Virus record (IMG/VR): IMGVR_UViG_3300032893_000005
Location: 90,092 to 154,091 of that record
From: a virus
DNA: 64,000 nucleotides
Reading direction: 5' to 3' (one strand)
Below, in pieces: positions 53,937-60,967 of this stretch (positions within the stretch are counted from its first letter, which is position 1; the number at the start of each line of letters is the position of its first letter). The translations under genes and the position numbers were made by a program. A model generated the notes under the pieces. That model was not told the origin of the DNA. It ran no database searches and saw only the letters and a program-made list of their open reading frames with translations.

Positions 53937-54210
53937 GGAAGCTCTCTTCTTCCAGGTGGAAGATCAAGTCGGGGTTTTCCTTGTCAACCACGGAGTAATC
54001 GCCGTTGGACTCTTGGTCTTAGCGTTCTTTAGCTACCAGTTCTACTTCGAGTTCTACAAGGTCAAGCGATCATCCGACGAGTACGATGCCGCGCTGTTTG
54101 AGAAGTACCTTGACTTGACGCGTCTACGTCTGCTACGATCCAGGCAGTTCACAGGAGGGAAACAAAGTGACAGAGTTCAAGAAGTACAAGAATCGAAAGA
54201 TCTACAATAA
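53929..54210 (+). CDS. Single-pass membrane protein
   Basis: This protein of about 93 aa starts at the ATG at 53929, overlapping the preceding stop; an in-frame ATG at 53917 is an alternative. It has one transmembrane segment (residues about 22-40, V-I-A-V-G-L-L-V-L-A-F-F) and a charged cytoplasmic or periplasmic tail (R-L-R-L-L-R-S-R-Q). Its 3' end overlaps the PhaR-type gene by 44 nt and contains a likely sigma70 promoter for it. The function is unknown. Confidence 0.65.
   Translation: MAKEALFFQVEDQVGVFLVNHGVIAVGLLVLAFFSYQFYFEFYKVKRSSDEYDAALFEKYLDLTRLRLLRSRQFTGGKQSDRVQEVQESKDLQ
54110..54139 (+). promoter_or_regulatory. Sigma70-like promoter of the PhaR-type gene
   Basis: TTGACT lies at 54110-54115 and TACGAT at 54134-54139, with an 18-nt spacer, inside the 3' end of the upstream gene. 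The start codon of the PhaR-type gene is 27 nt downstream after AGGAGGG. The same -35 to start geometry is seen at 50163. Confidence 0.5.
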
Positions 54211-54604
54211 GAACACGAGCAAGTACGCTACGCTCAGCGAAGTGTACTACGCATCGCTCGGCGGGCCGGTCTCCGTGACTGACGCGACCACTGGCGGAGA
54301 CATCACCGATGACACCGTCATCCGTGGCGCCCTCGAGATCTTCAGCGGTCAAACCTTGAAGGTTCTTGCTGACGAAGCGATCGCCATCGGTCGGAAGTAC
54401 TCCGTGCAGCCTGAAGAGCGAAAGCTCGAGCTGACCGAGACGGCGCAGCGTGCCATGAGTCTTGGCAGTTTTCCTCAAGAATTGAAGACCAAACTCGCAG
54501 GCCGTGGCATCGACGTCTCGAAAGAAACGCCATTCACGCCTAGTGAATTGGAAACAGTAAAAGAAGAAGTCCAAGATCTATTCTCCGGGAAAGGAGCCCA
54601 GTAA
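54167..54604 (+). CDS. PhaR N-terminal-type DNA-binding protein
   Basis: This 145-aa protein has a GTG start with AGGAGGG upstream. Residues 3-58 (F-K-K-Y-K-N-R-K-I-Y-N, T-S-K-Y-A-T-L-S-E-V, T-G-G-D-I-T-D-D) closely match the N-terminal domain of polyhydroxyalkanoate-synthesis regulators (PHB_acc_N): K-K-Y-x-N-R-x-L-Y-x-T-x-x-S-x-Y, T-L, and T-G-x-D-I-T. In bacteria this domain binds DNA and represses PHA-granule (phasin) genes. The C-terminal half is a different helical domain. A phage copy may alter host storage metabolism or act as a phage repressor. The domain identity is strong; the function is inference. Confidence 0.8.
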   Translation: MTEFKKYKNRKIYNKNTSKYATLSEVYYASLGGPVSVTDATTGGDITDDTVIRGALEIFSGQTLKVLADEAIAIGRKYSVQPEERKLELTETAQRAMSLGSFPQELKTKLAGRGIDVSKETPFTPSELETVKEEVQDLFSGKGAQ

Positions 54605-55209
54605 TGAACCCGAAGACGTACATCGAGAACGTGCTCGTTACCGAAGCCCGCGACATGAAGCCGCTCAAGAAGCGCTTCTCAGACCTCGCGAACATCCGCC
54701 TGCTCCACGGTGCCATCGGCATCATATCGGAGCTTGCCGAGATCCAGGAAGCTGCCGACGCTGACCACGTCGATCGCACGAACCTCATGGAAGAAGCGGG
54801 AGACCTCTTCTGGTACATGGGCATCATGGCTCACCAGCTCAACGTGGTCGATGAAGTGTTCATCAACAACGACATGATGGCCATCCGCACGGCACGCCCG
54901 ACGGACGCCAAGGCTCTGCTTCAGCAGAACATCAACTACATGGTGAAGAACGCTGGCTACATGGTCGATACCCTGAAGAAGACCATCATGTACGACAAGC
55001 CGCTCGACGCCAACCTGATGAAGGGTTACCTGCGCGGCATGGACTACAACATCAACCAGGCTCTCCGCATCTACGGGCTCACTTCACAGGATGCCCGCCA
55101 GTCGAACATCAACAAGCTCAAGGAGCGCTACAGTGAGAAGTTCTCTGAAGCTGCTGCCTTGAACCGGAACCTCGCCAAAGAACGTCAAGCCTTAGAAACA
55201 AAGGGGTAA
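54604..55209 (+). CDS. MazG-family nucleotide pyrophosphohydrolase
   Basis: This 201-aa protein has the all-alpha NTP-pyrophosphatase signature. E43-L-A-E46 (ExxE) is followed 17 residues later by E64-A-G-D67 (ExxD) within L-M-E-E-A-G-D-L-F-W-Y, and the C-terminal part ends K-L-K-E-R-Y-S-E-K-F-S-E-A-A-A-L-N-R. The acidic residues bind Mg2+ for cleaving nucleoside triphosphates to monophosphate and pyrophosphate. Phage MazG proteins are thought to modulate nucleotide or (p)ppGpp pools. It starts by overlapping the PhaR-type gene (TAATG) and precedes the dNMP kinase by 3 nt. Confidence 0.85.
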   Translation: MNPKTYIENVLVTEARDMKPLKKRFSDLANIRLLHGAIGIISELAEIQEAADADHVDRTNLMEEAGDLFWYMGIMAHQLNVVDEVFINNDMMAIRTARPTDAKALLQQNINYMVKNAGYMVDTLKKTIMYDKPLDANLMKGYLRGMDYNINQALRIYGLTSQDARQSNINKLKERYSEKFSEAAALNRNLAKERQALETKG

Positions 55210-55212
55210 CAG

Positions 55213-55869
55213 ATGGTCATCATCGTATCGGGAAAACAAGGTAGCGGGAAGACAACGACGACCGAGAGGCTCGTCGAGCACTACGATGGTCACCACATCA
55301 AGTTCGCCGATCCGCTCTACTCGGTTCACGAAGCCATGTGGGACGTGTTAGAGGGTTACGGTGTTCCTCGCGAGAAGAAGTCTGGCGACTTCCTCCAGTA
55401 CCTCGGCACTGAGTTTGGTCGCAAGCGTGACGCAAACATGTGGGTCAACATCGCCAAGTACCGCATCAAGCAGATCTTGGAGCAAGATCCTCACGCAGTG
55501 ATAGTCGTCGACGACTGCCGGTTCGAGAACGAGTTCTCGGCGCTGGACGAGTTCAACCCGATCAAGGTTCGCCTCGAGTGCGACCGCGACGTCCGCAAGG
55601 GCAGGGCAGACGCATGGCGCGACAACGAGTTCCACACTTCCGAGACGGCACTCGATGCCATCTCTGCCGACGGCCAGTTCGACCTGTACTTCGACACCGA
55701 GGAGCAAGACATCGACACCGTCGTTGCCTCGATCCAAGCTGCCGTCCAGGACATCGAGACGTTCGGCGACATGCAGCGCTCGCCTACGACCTTCACTCAC
55801 TTGACCAACAAGTACTTCGACAAGGGATTCAAGAAGCTCGAAGACGGTCGGAACGTGGGTACTTGGTGA
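55213..55869 (+). CDS. Deoxynucleoside-monophosphate kinase-like P-loop protein
   Basis: This 218-aa protein has a Walker A at residues 7-14 (G-K-Q-G-S-G-K-T) and a second acidic site, V-V-D-D-C-R-F at about 98-104. Its layout resembles T4 gp1-like dNMP kinases, including F-A-D-P-L, where the D-P pair contacts the substrate, and R-F-E-N-E-F. It would phosphorylate dNMPs to dNDPs with ATP in the cytoplasm, feeding phage DNA synthesis. Next to MazG it forms a nucleotide-pool cassette. The substrate specificity is not evident from the sequence. Confidence 0.8.
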   Translation: MVIIVSGKQGSGKTTTTERLVEHYDGHHIKFADPLYSVHEAMWDVLEGYGVPREKKSGDFLQYLGTEFGRKRDANMWVNIAKYRIKQILEQDPHAVIVVDDCRFENEFSALDEFNPIKVRLECDRDVRKGRADAWRDNEFHTSETALDAISADGQFDLYFDTEEQDIDTVVASIQAAVQDIETFGDMQRSPTTFTHLTNKYFDKGFKKLEDGRNVGTW

Positions 55870-56102
55870 AGAAGTCCAAGTTCTTGGCCCAGCTTACAGA
55901 CGTCGCTCGTAACACAACCAGGGAACTGGGCGTGTACAACGAGCAGCTCGTCCAAGCTCTGGTCACCAACATGTTCAACGCTATCACAGCATCAGGGATG
56001 CTTCCTCCGCGTACCGAGTACGACGTGAACGGAGTGAAGTTCTCTGACCACTTCTGGGAGTCTGAGGACACCCTTCCAACAACCCGAGCGGAGTCTCCGT
56101 GA
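55866..56102 (+). CDS. Small hypothetical protein
   Basis: This 78-aa protein starts with GTG in a GTGA overlap with the dNMP kinase gene, so the upstream in-frame extension is disregarded. It is helical with M-F-N-A-I-T-A-S-G-M-L-P-P-R near the middle. It ends in another GTGA overlap with the membrane gene. The function is unknown. Confidence 0.7.
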   Translation: MKKSKFLAQLTDVARNTTRELGVYNEQLVQALVTNMFNAITASGMLPPRTEYDVNGVKFSDHFWESEDTLPTTRAESP

Positions 56103-56305
56103 CCGTCACGATCCCAAACGAAGTCTTGATCCCGATCATAGCCTTCCTTGCAGGTGGGTTCTTGGTCTACGACATGAACAAGGATCTTGACGTTGACGGT
56201 CCAGGGATCACTTGGTGGTTGTTCATTGCAGTACTCTGGATACTAGGCATAATCTGTTACCCGTTCTACTGGGTACACGGCAAACTTACAGGAGCAAAGA
56301 GATGA
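56099..56305 (+). CDS. Two-segment membrane protein
   Basis: This 68-aa protein has two hydrophobic stretches (I-P-I-I-A-F-L-A-G-G-F-L-V at about 10-23, and W-W-L-F-I-A-V-L-W-I-L-G-I-I-C-Y at about 38-55) separated by an acidic loop, with a basic C-terminus. Small two-helix membrane proteins in phages can be holins, superinfection-exclusion or membrane-remodelling factors. No lysis gene is near, so none is chosen. GTGA and ATGA overlaps link it to both neighbours. Confidence 0.7.
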   Translation: MTVTIPNEVLIPIIAFLAGGFLVYDMNKDLDVDGPGITWWLFIAVLWILGIICYPFYWVHGKLTGAKR

Positions 56306-56916
56306 CACACGAGTTCGCACTACACTACAACATCCACAACGTAGTGATGCGCTACCAGAACACCAAGGAGACGCGGCGTAGTCGGCCAATGCGCAGTAGC
56401 ACAGCGCAGAAGTTAGCCCGCCTTCGAGCCAAGACCTTCTTCATTCGTATAGACGAGATCGACGTCATGTTCGCACTCGACCAGCTCGCTAAGAACCATG
56501 AAGGCGTATCGGTACTGATGGAGATCGGGGTATCCAGCGTGAACCCTGGAAACTTGCCGAAGTATCACATGATCAAGCAGGACATCAAGAAGATGAAGGA
56601 TAGCTTGAGGGAGATCAAGTCCGAGACGCTCAGTAAGATGACTGAAGAAAGCATCAAGAGAGCTGAAGAGGCTGCCGCCAAGGTGAAGCCGGACAACTAC
56701 TCGCGCAAGCTCGGACGAGAGCGTGCGAAGGAAGCCGCGAAGAACGCCGTCCTGAAGCTGACGTCTGCGTCCGTACAGGATGGCAGAGCAGTGTTGCGAC
56801 TTGTGAGCGATGAGATCGCGTTTGACTACGTGAAGAACTTCAAGACAGGATCGGTGCGACTGCACCTTGTGGAAGTAGACGGCATCGAAGTTGCGGCCAT
56901 GTTGCCGTACAACTGA
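56302..56916 (+). CDS. Hypothetical protein, end of plus-strand operon
   Basis: This 204-aa basic protein starts in an ATGA overlap (an upstream in-frame start is not used). A helical N-terminal half is followed by a long Lys/Glu helix (about 85-135) and a strand-rich C-terminus ending V-E-V-D-G-I-E-V-A-A-M-L-P-Y-N. No motif is recognised. A likely terminator follows 14 nt after the stop. Confidence 0.7.
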   Translation: MTHEFALHYNIHNVVMRYQNTKETRRSRPMRSSTAQKLARLRAKTFFIRIDEIDVMFALDQLAKNHEGVSVLMEIGVSSVNPGNLPKYHMIKQDIKKMKDSLREIKSETLSKMTEESIKRAEEAAAKVKPDNYSRKLGRERAKEAAKNAVLKLTSASVQDGRAVLRLVSDEIAFDYVKNFKTGSVRLHLVEVDGIEVAAMLPYN

Positions 56917-56930
56917 GCCCAGAAGCACGA

Positions 56931-56960
56931 AAAGCCCACGCCTGTGACGACGTGAGCTTT
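56931..56960. terminator. Bidirectional hairpin between convergent operons
   Basis: AAAGCCCACG and CGTGAGCTTT pair with one mismatch across a 10-nt loop, in the 73-nt gap between the plus-strand operon and the convergent tube/sheath unit. A-rich sequence precedes it and TTT ends it, so it could stop transcription from both sides; there is no long T-run. A separate 12-bp palindrome TAAGTCGACTTA spans 56981-56992 at the stop of the minus-strand gene. Confidence 0.55.
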
Positions 56961-56989
56961 CCTGCTCGATGATCGACCCTTAAGTCGAC

Positions 56990-57337
56990 TTACAGAACAG
57001 TGGTAAGGGGAGCCGGAACCGCAGCAGCGCGGAGAGCGATGTAAAGATCGCCGACGACAGCAGCCGATGGTTTAGTGCCCGCAGTAGCGACAGTCTCGAA
57101 GACCGCGTTACCGGCAACAGCCGGGATGTGCACGAGCTGATCGCCCACTGCAAGAGCCGCGAAGTCAGTCGTAGCGCTGGTGTGAGCAGCGACGATGACG
57201 GCAGCGATCATCCAGGGGTTCGATGCCTGAGCCTGACGCGTCTGAGCGACGTTCAAGATGTTGGCAACTTCGAGACCTTCCGTCTGAGCGGTCATGACCT
57301 CAAGAAGCTTCTTGATTGAGTTTAATGAAAGAGCCAT
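56990..57337 (-). CDS. Small virion-associated protein downstream of tube and sheath
   Basis: This 115-aa protein is Ala/Val/Thr-rich with an N-terminal helix (K-L-L-E-V-M-T-A-Q) and several strands. It is the last gene of the sheath unit and has AGGAGAA right before its ATG. The uncharged, beta-strand character suggests a virion component such as a tail terminator, decoration or completion protein. The family is not recognised. Confidence 0.65.
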   Translation of the reverse strand: MALSLNSIKKLLEVMTAQTEGLEVANILNVAQTRQAQASNPWMIAAVIVAAHTSATTDFAALAVGDQLVHIPAVAGNAVFETVATAGTKPSAAVVGDLYIALRAAAVPAPLTTVL

Positions 57338-57370
57338 TTTTTCTCCTTATGGTCTTATCTTAAGTTAAGG

Positions 57371-57838
57371 TTAGGTTCCCGAGAGAAGGTCAGAAGCGCC
57401 AGCCGACTCACCCTGTGAGCCCGACTCGTCTTCAGCTCTCAAGCCGAGGAAGCGTGCAGTGAACGCGCTGATCGATCGAGCAGCAACGTCAGTGTCGTAA
57501 CCTTCCGGGCGTACGCCGAGGACGGTCATGATCTGCTTGTTGGTCTGACGATCAAAGATCGCGATGCTGATGTCTTCGTGGTTCAAGAGGTCTTGTAACT
57601 TCGGGATGTCGGCTGCAACGTGAGCACCGTTGTTGACCACACGGAAGCCAGAAGCCGTCACGCGGATAGCTTCTTGAGCGGTGTACGTCAACTCAGCGGG
57701 CGAGTAGCGACCGAGGATGAAAGCAGGCTGAACATCGTATGCGACGCCCCAGCTACAGTTCGTGAAGATCCCTTGGATCTTCCCGTTGACGATAAGCTGA
57801 GCCCTCGCACCATTTAGAATTTGCTGGGTGGTTCCCAT
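57371..57838 (-). CDS. Tail tube protein
   Basis: This 155-aa protein is encoded directly downstream of the sheath, the usual place for the tube. It has L-I-V-N-G-K-I-Q-G-I-F near residue 15, G-R-Y-S-P-A-E-L-T-Y, then G-F-R-V-V-N-N-G-A-H, L-Q-D-L-L-N-H-E and I-A-I-F-D-R-Q. The C-terminal I-S-A-F-T-A-R-F-L-G-L strand is followed by an acidic tail. It should polymerise into stacked hexameric rings forming the DNA channel inside the sheath. It has a paralogue at 21223-21663. Confidence 0.8.
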   Translation of the reverse strand: MGTTQQILNGARAQLIVNGKIQGIFTNCSWGVAYDVQPAFILGRYSPAELTYTAQEAIRVTASGFRVVNNGAHVAADIPKLQDLLNHEDISIAIFDRQTNKQIMTVLGVRPEGYDTDVAARSISAFTARFLGLRAEDESGSQGESAGASDLLSGT

Positions 57839-57855
57839 GAGCTATTTACCTTTCC

Positions 57856-60663
57856 TTAAGCAGCAGCGCTGGCCTTGATGCCTTCGATCTCGAGCGTGAT
57901 CGGGGCAAAGCGAATCGAAGTGGCTTCGATGACAACTGCGTCAACGAGCAAGACGTCCTCGTCGAGTTCAGCGTTGATGCTGATCCAACCGCCGGGAGCA
58001 CCTTGCTGAGGCGACCTGACGATGAGCTTCTTGTTCAAGAACTCTTCCATCTTCGCCTTGACGAAGGAGATGACGGTCGAGGGTTGAACGTCGGCCACAG
58101 ACTCACCGACGAACGCGTCGCGGATTGCCTGAGCCAAGCTGAGGGCGATGATGTCGGCCACGTAGACAGCTTGCAAGCTGTTGTAGACGAAGTTGTTGTC
58201 GACGCCGTAGGTCGTTTGGTCAGTACGGAACCGGAACGAACCGTCTTCCATCTGACTGACGGGGATCATGCCGGACAAGATGGCCTGTTCGACCAGCGAG
58301 TCAGCCTGATCGTCGAAGCCGACGGGGTTCACGACGCCAGAGATCTGAAGAGCCTTGTTGTAGATGGCCTTGTAGAAGCCAGCGGCTTGCATACCGGCGA
58401 CCTTCGCAGCGCCCATCCAAGGTTGGAAGGTAACGATGGCGCCTTGTGAGTTCAAGTCCTTGATGCTCTGGAAGCACATCGTGCAACGGAAGCTTGCCAG
58501 GATCTCAGCAGCGGACTGCTGGTTCTGGAAGGTATCGAGCTTCGAGACCTGAGCAACGCGGTGACGCTTCACCTTAGGAGTCGACATCGCGATGACGTGG
58601 GCGCGGGCCGCAGCGTTCGCAGCGTCGACTGTGTAAGTAGAAGACTGGTCAGTAAGTCCAGCCGCCGAGTCAAGAGTTGCGTCTTGGCTGACGAGGGGAA
58701 CTACGAAGTTGCAGCGAACGGTCGACAGTGCCGTGATGGACTGAGCCATCTGCAGCGCGGTCGTTCCACCCTTGGCACCGCCAGACAAGAAGTAGGGTCC
58801 TTCGTCGTCGGGGAGACCGGCAGTAGCGATCGGCATGTAAGTGACCTGAATAGAGGAAGCGGCGATGTTGCCGGGTCCAGCGGTCAAGTCCCAGATGTCG
58901 CGCTTGATGAGTCCAGGAGCAGTGCTCGCGACGTCCGAGCAGATGCCGACGTTAGAGACTTGGTCCAAGATCATAGGCGAACGCTGAGCATCCGTGCCAG
59001 ATCCAGGCTGAGCGTAGTAGCCAGCGTTGGAGCTGATCAAGGCGCAGAGGTCAGAGATCGTGTTTACGCTGTTCAAGATGATCGACAGGTTCGTGCCCGA
59101 TCCACCAGTGACGCTGGTGGTGAGCATGAGGTTCGCGCCGCTCATGGCTATGCTCATGGTAGCAGTCGTTCCCAAGTAGCCGACTTCGAGGGCGATGTGA
59201 CCGCCGACGATCGGGCTCTCGTTCACGTTGGTGATCGAGTTTGAGAAGCTGAACTGCTTGGCGAACTCGGAAGCCGAGTCGAGCTGTTGGCCGATCCACG
59301 AAGCTGCGTTGGCAGTTCCGAGGTTCAAGAACAAGGTGTTGATGTTGACGGCACCGGCGTTGTCCAAGATCATCATGGACTTACCAACACCGCGAATCTG
59401 ACGATCCAAGACTTGGACGTCCGAGGTAGCGGCGATCGCGGTCGAGCTGACAGCGACGGGCGAGCCGTTAGACAGGCGAGAAGCCGTGACGTAGGCAGAG
59501 CCAGCGACGTTGTTCACTGCCGAGACTTGGTACCAGCCGACGTTGGCAGAACCAGCACCGGCGTAGGCCGAGCTGGAAGGAATGTGCAACCAGTCACCGA
59601 TCTGCGGATTTGAGGCAAACTTGCCAGTAGCCAGAGCGAAGGTGATGGCCGGACCAGCGACGGAGACGGAAGCGTTGACGCCGACCAGTCCAGTCAGTAC
59701 TTGTCTATCTGTTCCTGACATGTTGTTGATCGATATCGAGCTGTAGTCGACCAGGTCGTTGGCGGGAGTGGCGGAGAGGGCTACGGAGGAGACCGCGACC
59801 GGAGCACCGGCAGTGATCTTCACTGCAGATATGCTGGCCGAAGCCGACGTGTTGCTGACCGCAGTGACGATGTACCAACCGACGTTGGCGTTACCGACAC
59901 CAGCTATGACGGAGCCAGACGGGATGTTCATGGAGTCGCCGATTGCAGGCGAAGCACCGAACACAGCCGGAGCAGTCAAGCTGATGGTTACGTTCTGGCC
60001 AGAAACCGCGACTGCGATCTGGTTTGACGCACTGAGTCCAGACATGATGTTCTGGTTGACGCCGCCGACTGCGTTGAGGTTGTTCAGCGCGGTGATGGCC
60101 TGTGCAAGAGACGAGGGAAGGGTGTTCGCGCTGATCGCGAGTGCCTGCTTGGCTCCGCCGTTTACGCGGATGTCGGCAGAAGCGCCGGAAGCAGACGGAG
60201 CGTACGAGAACTTGCTGGTCGATGGAGCGACTTCGTCGACTGCGGTCGAGATGCTCTCCTTGATGCTGTTACCGGGAGCACCGGCAGCATCGGCGAGGAT
60301 CTTGCCGTGACCGTCGTCAGTCTGCTTCATGGCGTTTAAGCCAAGGTTTGACTTGACAAGGATGAATCTCTGAGGCGAACCTTTAATACGAGACGAGGCA
60401 GAAGCGGCAACGGCGCCGCGATAAGCATCGACCAGGCGGCCCGAACCGTACTTGGCCACAACGCGGTTAATGTCGCCGGGACCGAAAGAATTGCTTGAAA
60501 GACGATCTTCTTGGGACCACTGAGGACCTTGGTCAGCTTCGCCAACGAGAGCTATGACGCCAGTCGTGGCAAGACCTTGCGGATTCGAGATCACCGACGT
60601 GGCGATCGACGAGTCCGGGATAATCAGTGTTGATCCATCGGCTGTAACATAAACTCGAGCCAT
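57856..60663 (-). CDS. Contractile tail sheath protein with large insert
   Basis: This 935-aa protein is longer than most sheaths (T4 gp18 is 659 aa). The N-terminus (G-V-I-A-L-V-G-E-A-D-Q-G-P, then R-F-I-L-V-K-S-N) and C-terminus match the sheath pattern. The C-terminal part includes L-V-E-Q-A-I-L-S-G-M-I, G-V-D-N-N-F-V-Y-N-S-L-Q, and L-D-E-D-V-L-L-V-D-A, with a terminal T-L-E-I-E-G strand. Residues about 205-290 and 305-410 are two related copies of an inserted beta domain (I-G-D-x-x-x-I-P-S, V-G-W-Y-x-V-x-A-V and P-V-A-V-S-S). The insert probably decorates the outer surface. Motif copy 5 lies 28 nt upstream. Confidence 0.9.
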   Translation of the reverse strand: MARVYVTADGSTLIIPDSSIATSVISNPQGLATTGVIALVGEADQGPQWSQEDRLSSNSFGPGDINRVVAKYGSGRLVDAYRGAVAASASSRIKGSPQRFILVKSNLGLNAMKQTDDGHGKILADAAGAPGNSIKESISTAVDEVAPSTSKFSYAPSASGASADIRVNGGAKQALAISANTLPSSLAQAITALNNLNAVGGVNQNIMSGLSASNQIAVAVSGQNVTISLTAPAVFGASPAIGDSMNIPSGSVIAGVGNANVGWYIVTAVSNTSASASISAVKITAGAPVAVSSVALSATPANDLVDYSSISINNMSGTDRQVLTGLVGVNASVSVAGPAITFALATGKFASNPQIGDWLHIPSSSAYAGAGSANVGWYQVSAVNNVAGSAYVTASRLSNGSPVAVSSTAIAATSDVQVLDRQIRGVGKSMMILDNAGAVNINTLFLNLGTANAASWIGQQLDSASEFAKQFSFSNSITNVNESPIVGGHIALEVGYLGTTATMSIAMSGANLMLTTSVTGGSGTNLSIILNSVNTISDLCALISSNAGYYAQPGSGTDAQRSPMILDQVSNVGICSDVASTAPGLIKRDIWDLTAGPGNIAASSIQVTYMPIATAGLPDDEGPYFLSGGAKGGTTALQMAQSITALSTVRCNFVVPLVSQDATLDSAAGLTDQSSTYTVDAANAAARAHVIAMSTPKVKRHRVAQVSKLDTFQNQQSAAEILASFRCTMCFQSIKDLNSQGAIVTFQPWMGAAKVAGMQAAGFYKAIYNKALQISGVVNPVGFDDQADSLVEQAILSGMIPVSQMEDGSFRFRTDQTTYGVDNNFVYNSLQAVYVADIIALSLAQAIRDAFVGESVADVQPSTVISFVKAKMEEFLNKKLIVRSPQQGAPGGWISINAELDEDVLLVDAVVIEATSIRFAPITLEIEGIKASAAA

Positions 60664-60690
60664 CTCTGTCTCCTAACTCAACTTGTCAAG

Positions 60691-60709
60691 GATTAAGATC
60701 TACGGTTAA
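60691..60709 (-). promoter_or_regulatory. Late-promoter-like motif, copy 5
   Basis: On the minus strand this reads TTAACCGTAGATCTTAATC, ending 28 nt before the sheath ATG. GTTA is TTTA here; the remaining fixed positions match. It would begin the sheath/tube/56990 unit. Confidence 0.6.
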
Positions 60710-60724
60710 ATCCTTGAATTTACT

Positions 60725-60958
60725 TTACTTCTCAATGGGGATGCCAAAGTGTATGAGGCCATCGATCCACTTAGTCTGGTCATTCCACATGCCAATACGC
60801 TTGAGGTGGACCTTCGCGGACTCCTTCAAGATCTTGTCCCCGTTCTTAACGCAAGAGGCCCAGCATTGGTCAAAGCTCGTCCATACAGGTCGCTGGTGGT
60901 TCCTAACGTCCTGGTTCGACTGAGCTTCTTGCTGTTCTTCACTGCGCTTCTTAGCCAT
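60725..60958 (-). CDS. Small hypothetical protein upstream of sheath
   Basis: This 77-aa, highly charged protein has a Gln/Glu-rich N-terminus (E-E-Q-Q-E-A-Q-S-N-Q) and a basic middle (K-E-S-A-K-V-H-L-K-R-I-G). Two cysteines lie in C-W-A-S-C near residue 32. It is the last gene of the unit starting at 63425. Its role is unknown. Confidence 0.65.
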   Translation of the reverse strand: MAKKRSEEQQEAQSNQDVRNHQRPVWTSFDQCWASCVKNGDKILKESAKVHLKRIGMWNDQTKWIDGLIHFGIPIEK

Positions 60959-60967
60959 TTACTCACC

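Noticed and set aside
57345-57366. Degenerate motif upstream of the 56990-57337 gene
   Set aside because: TTA, five bases and AGAT are present, but CTTAAT is missing; chance match is likely in this A/T-rich gap.
58561-59244. 227-aa plus-strand frame over the sheath gene
   Set aside because: It is an antisense shadow of a confident sheath gene with Arg/Asp/Val composition bias and no start signals.
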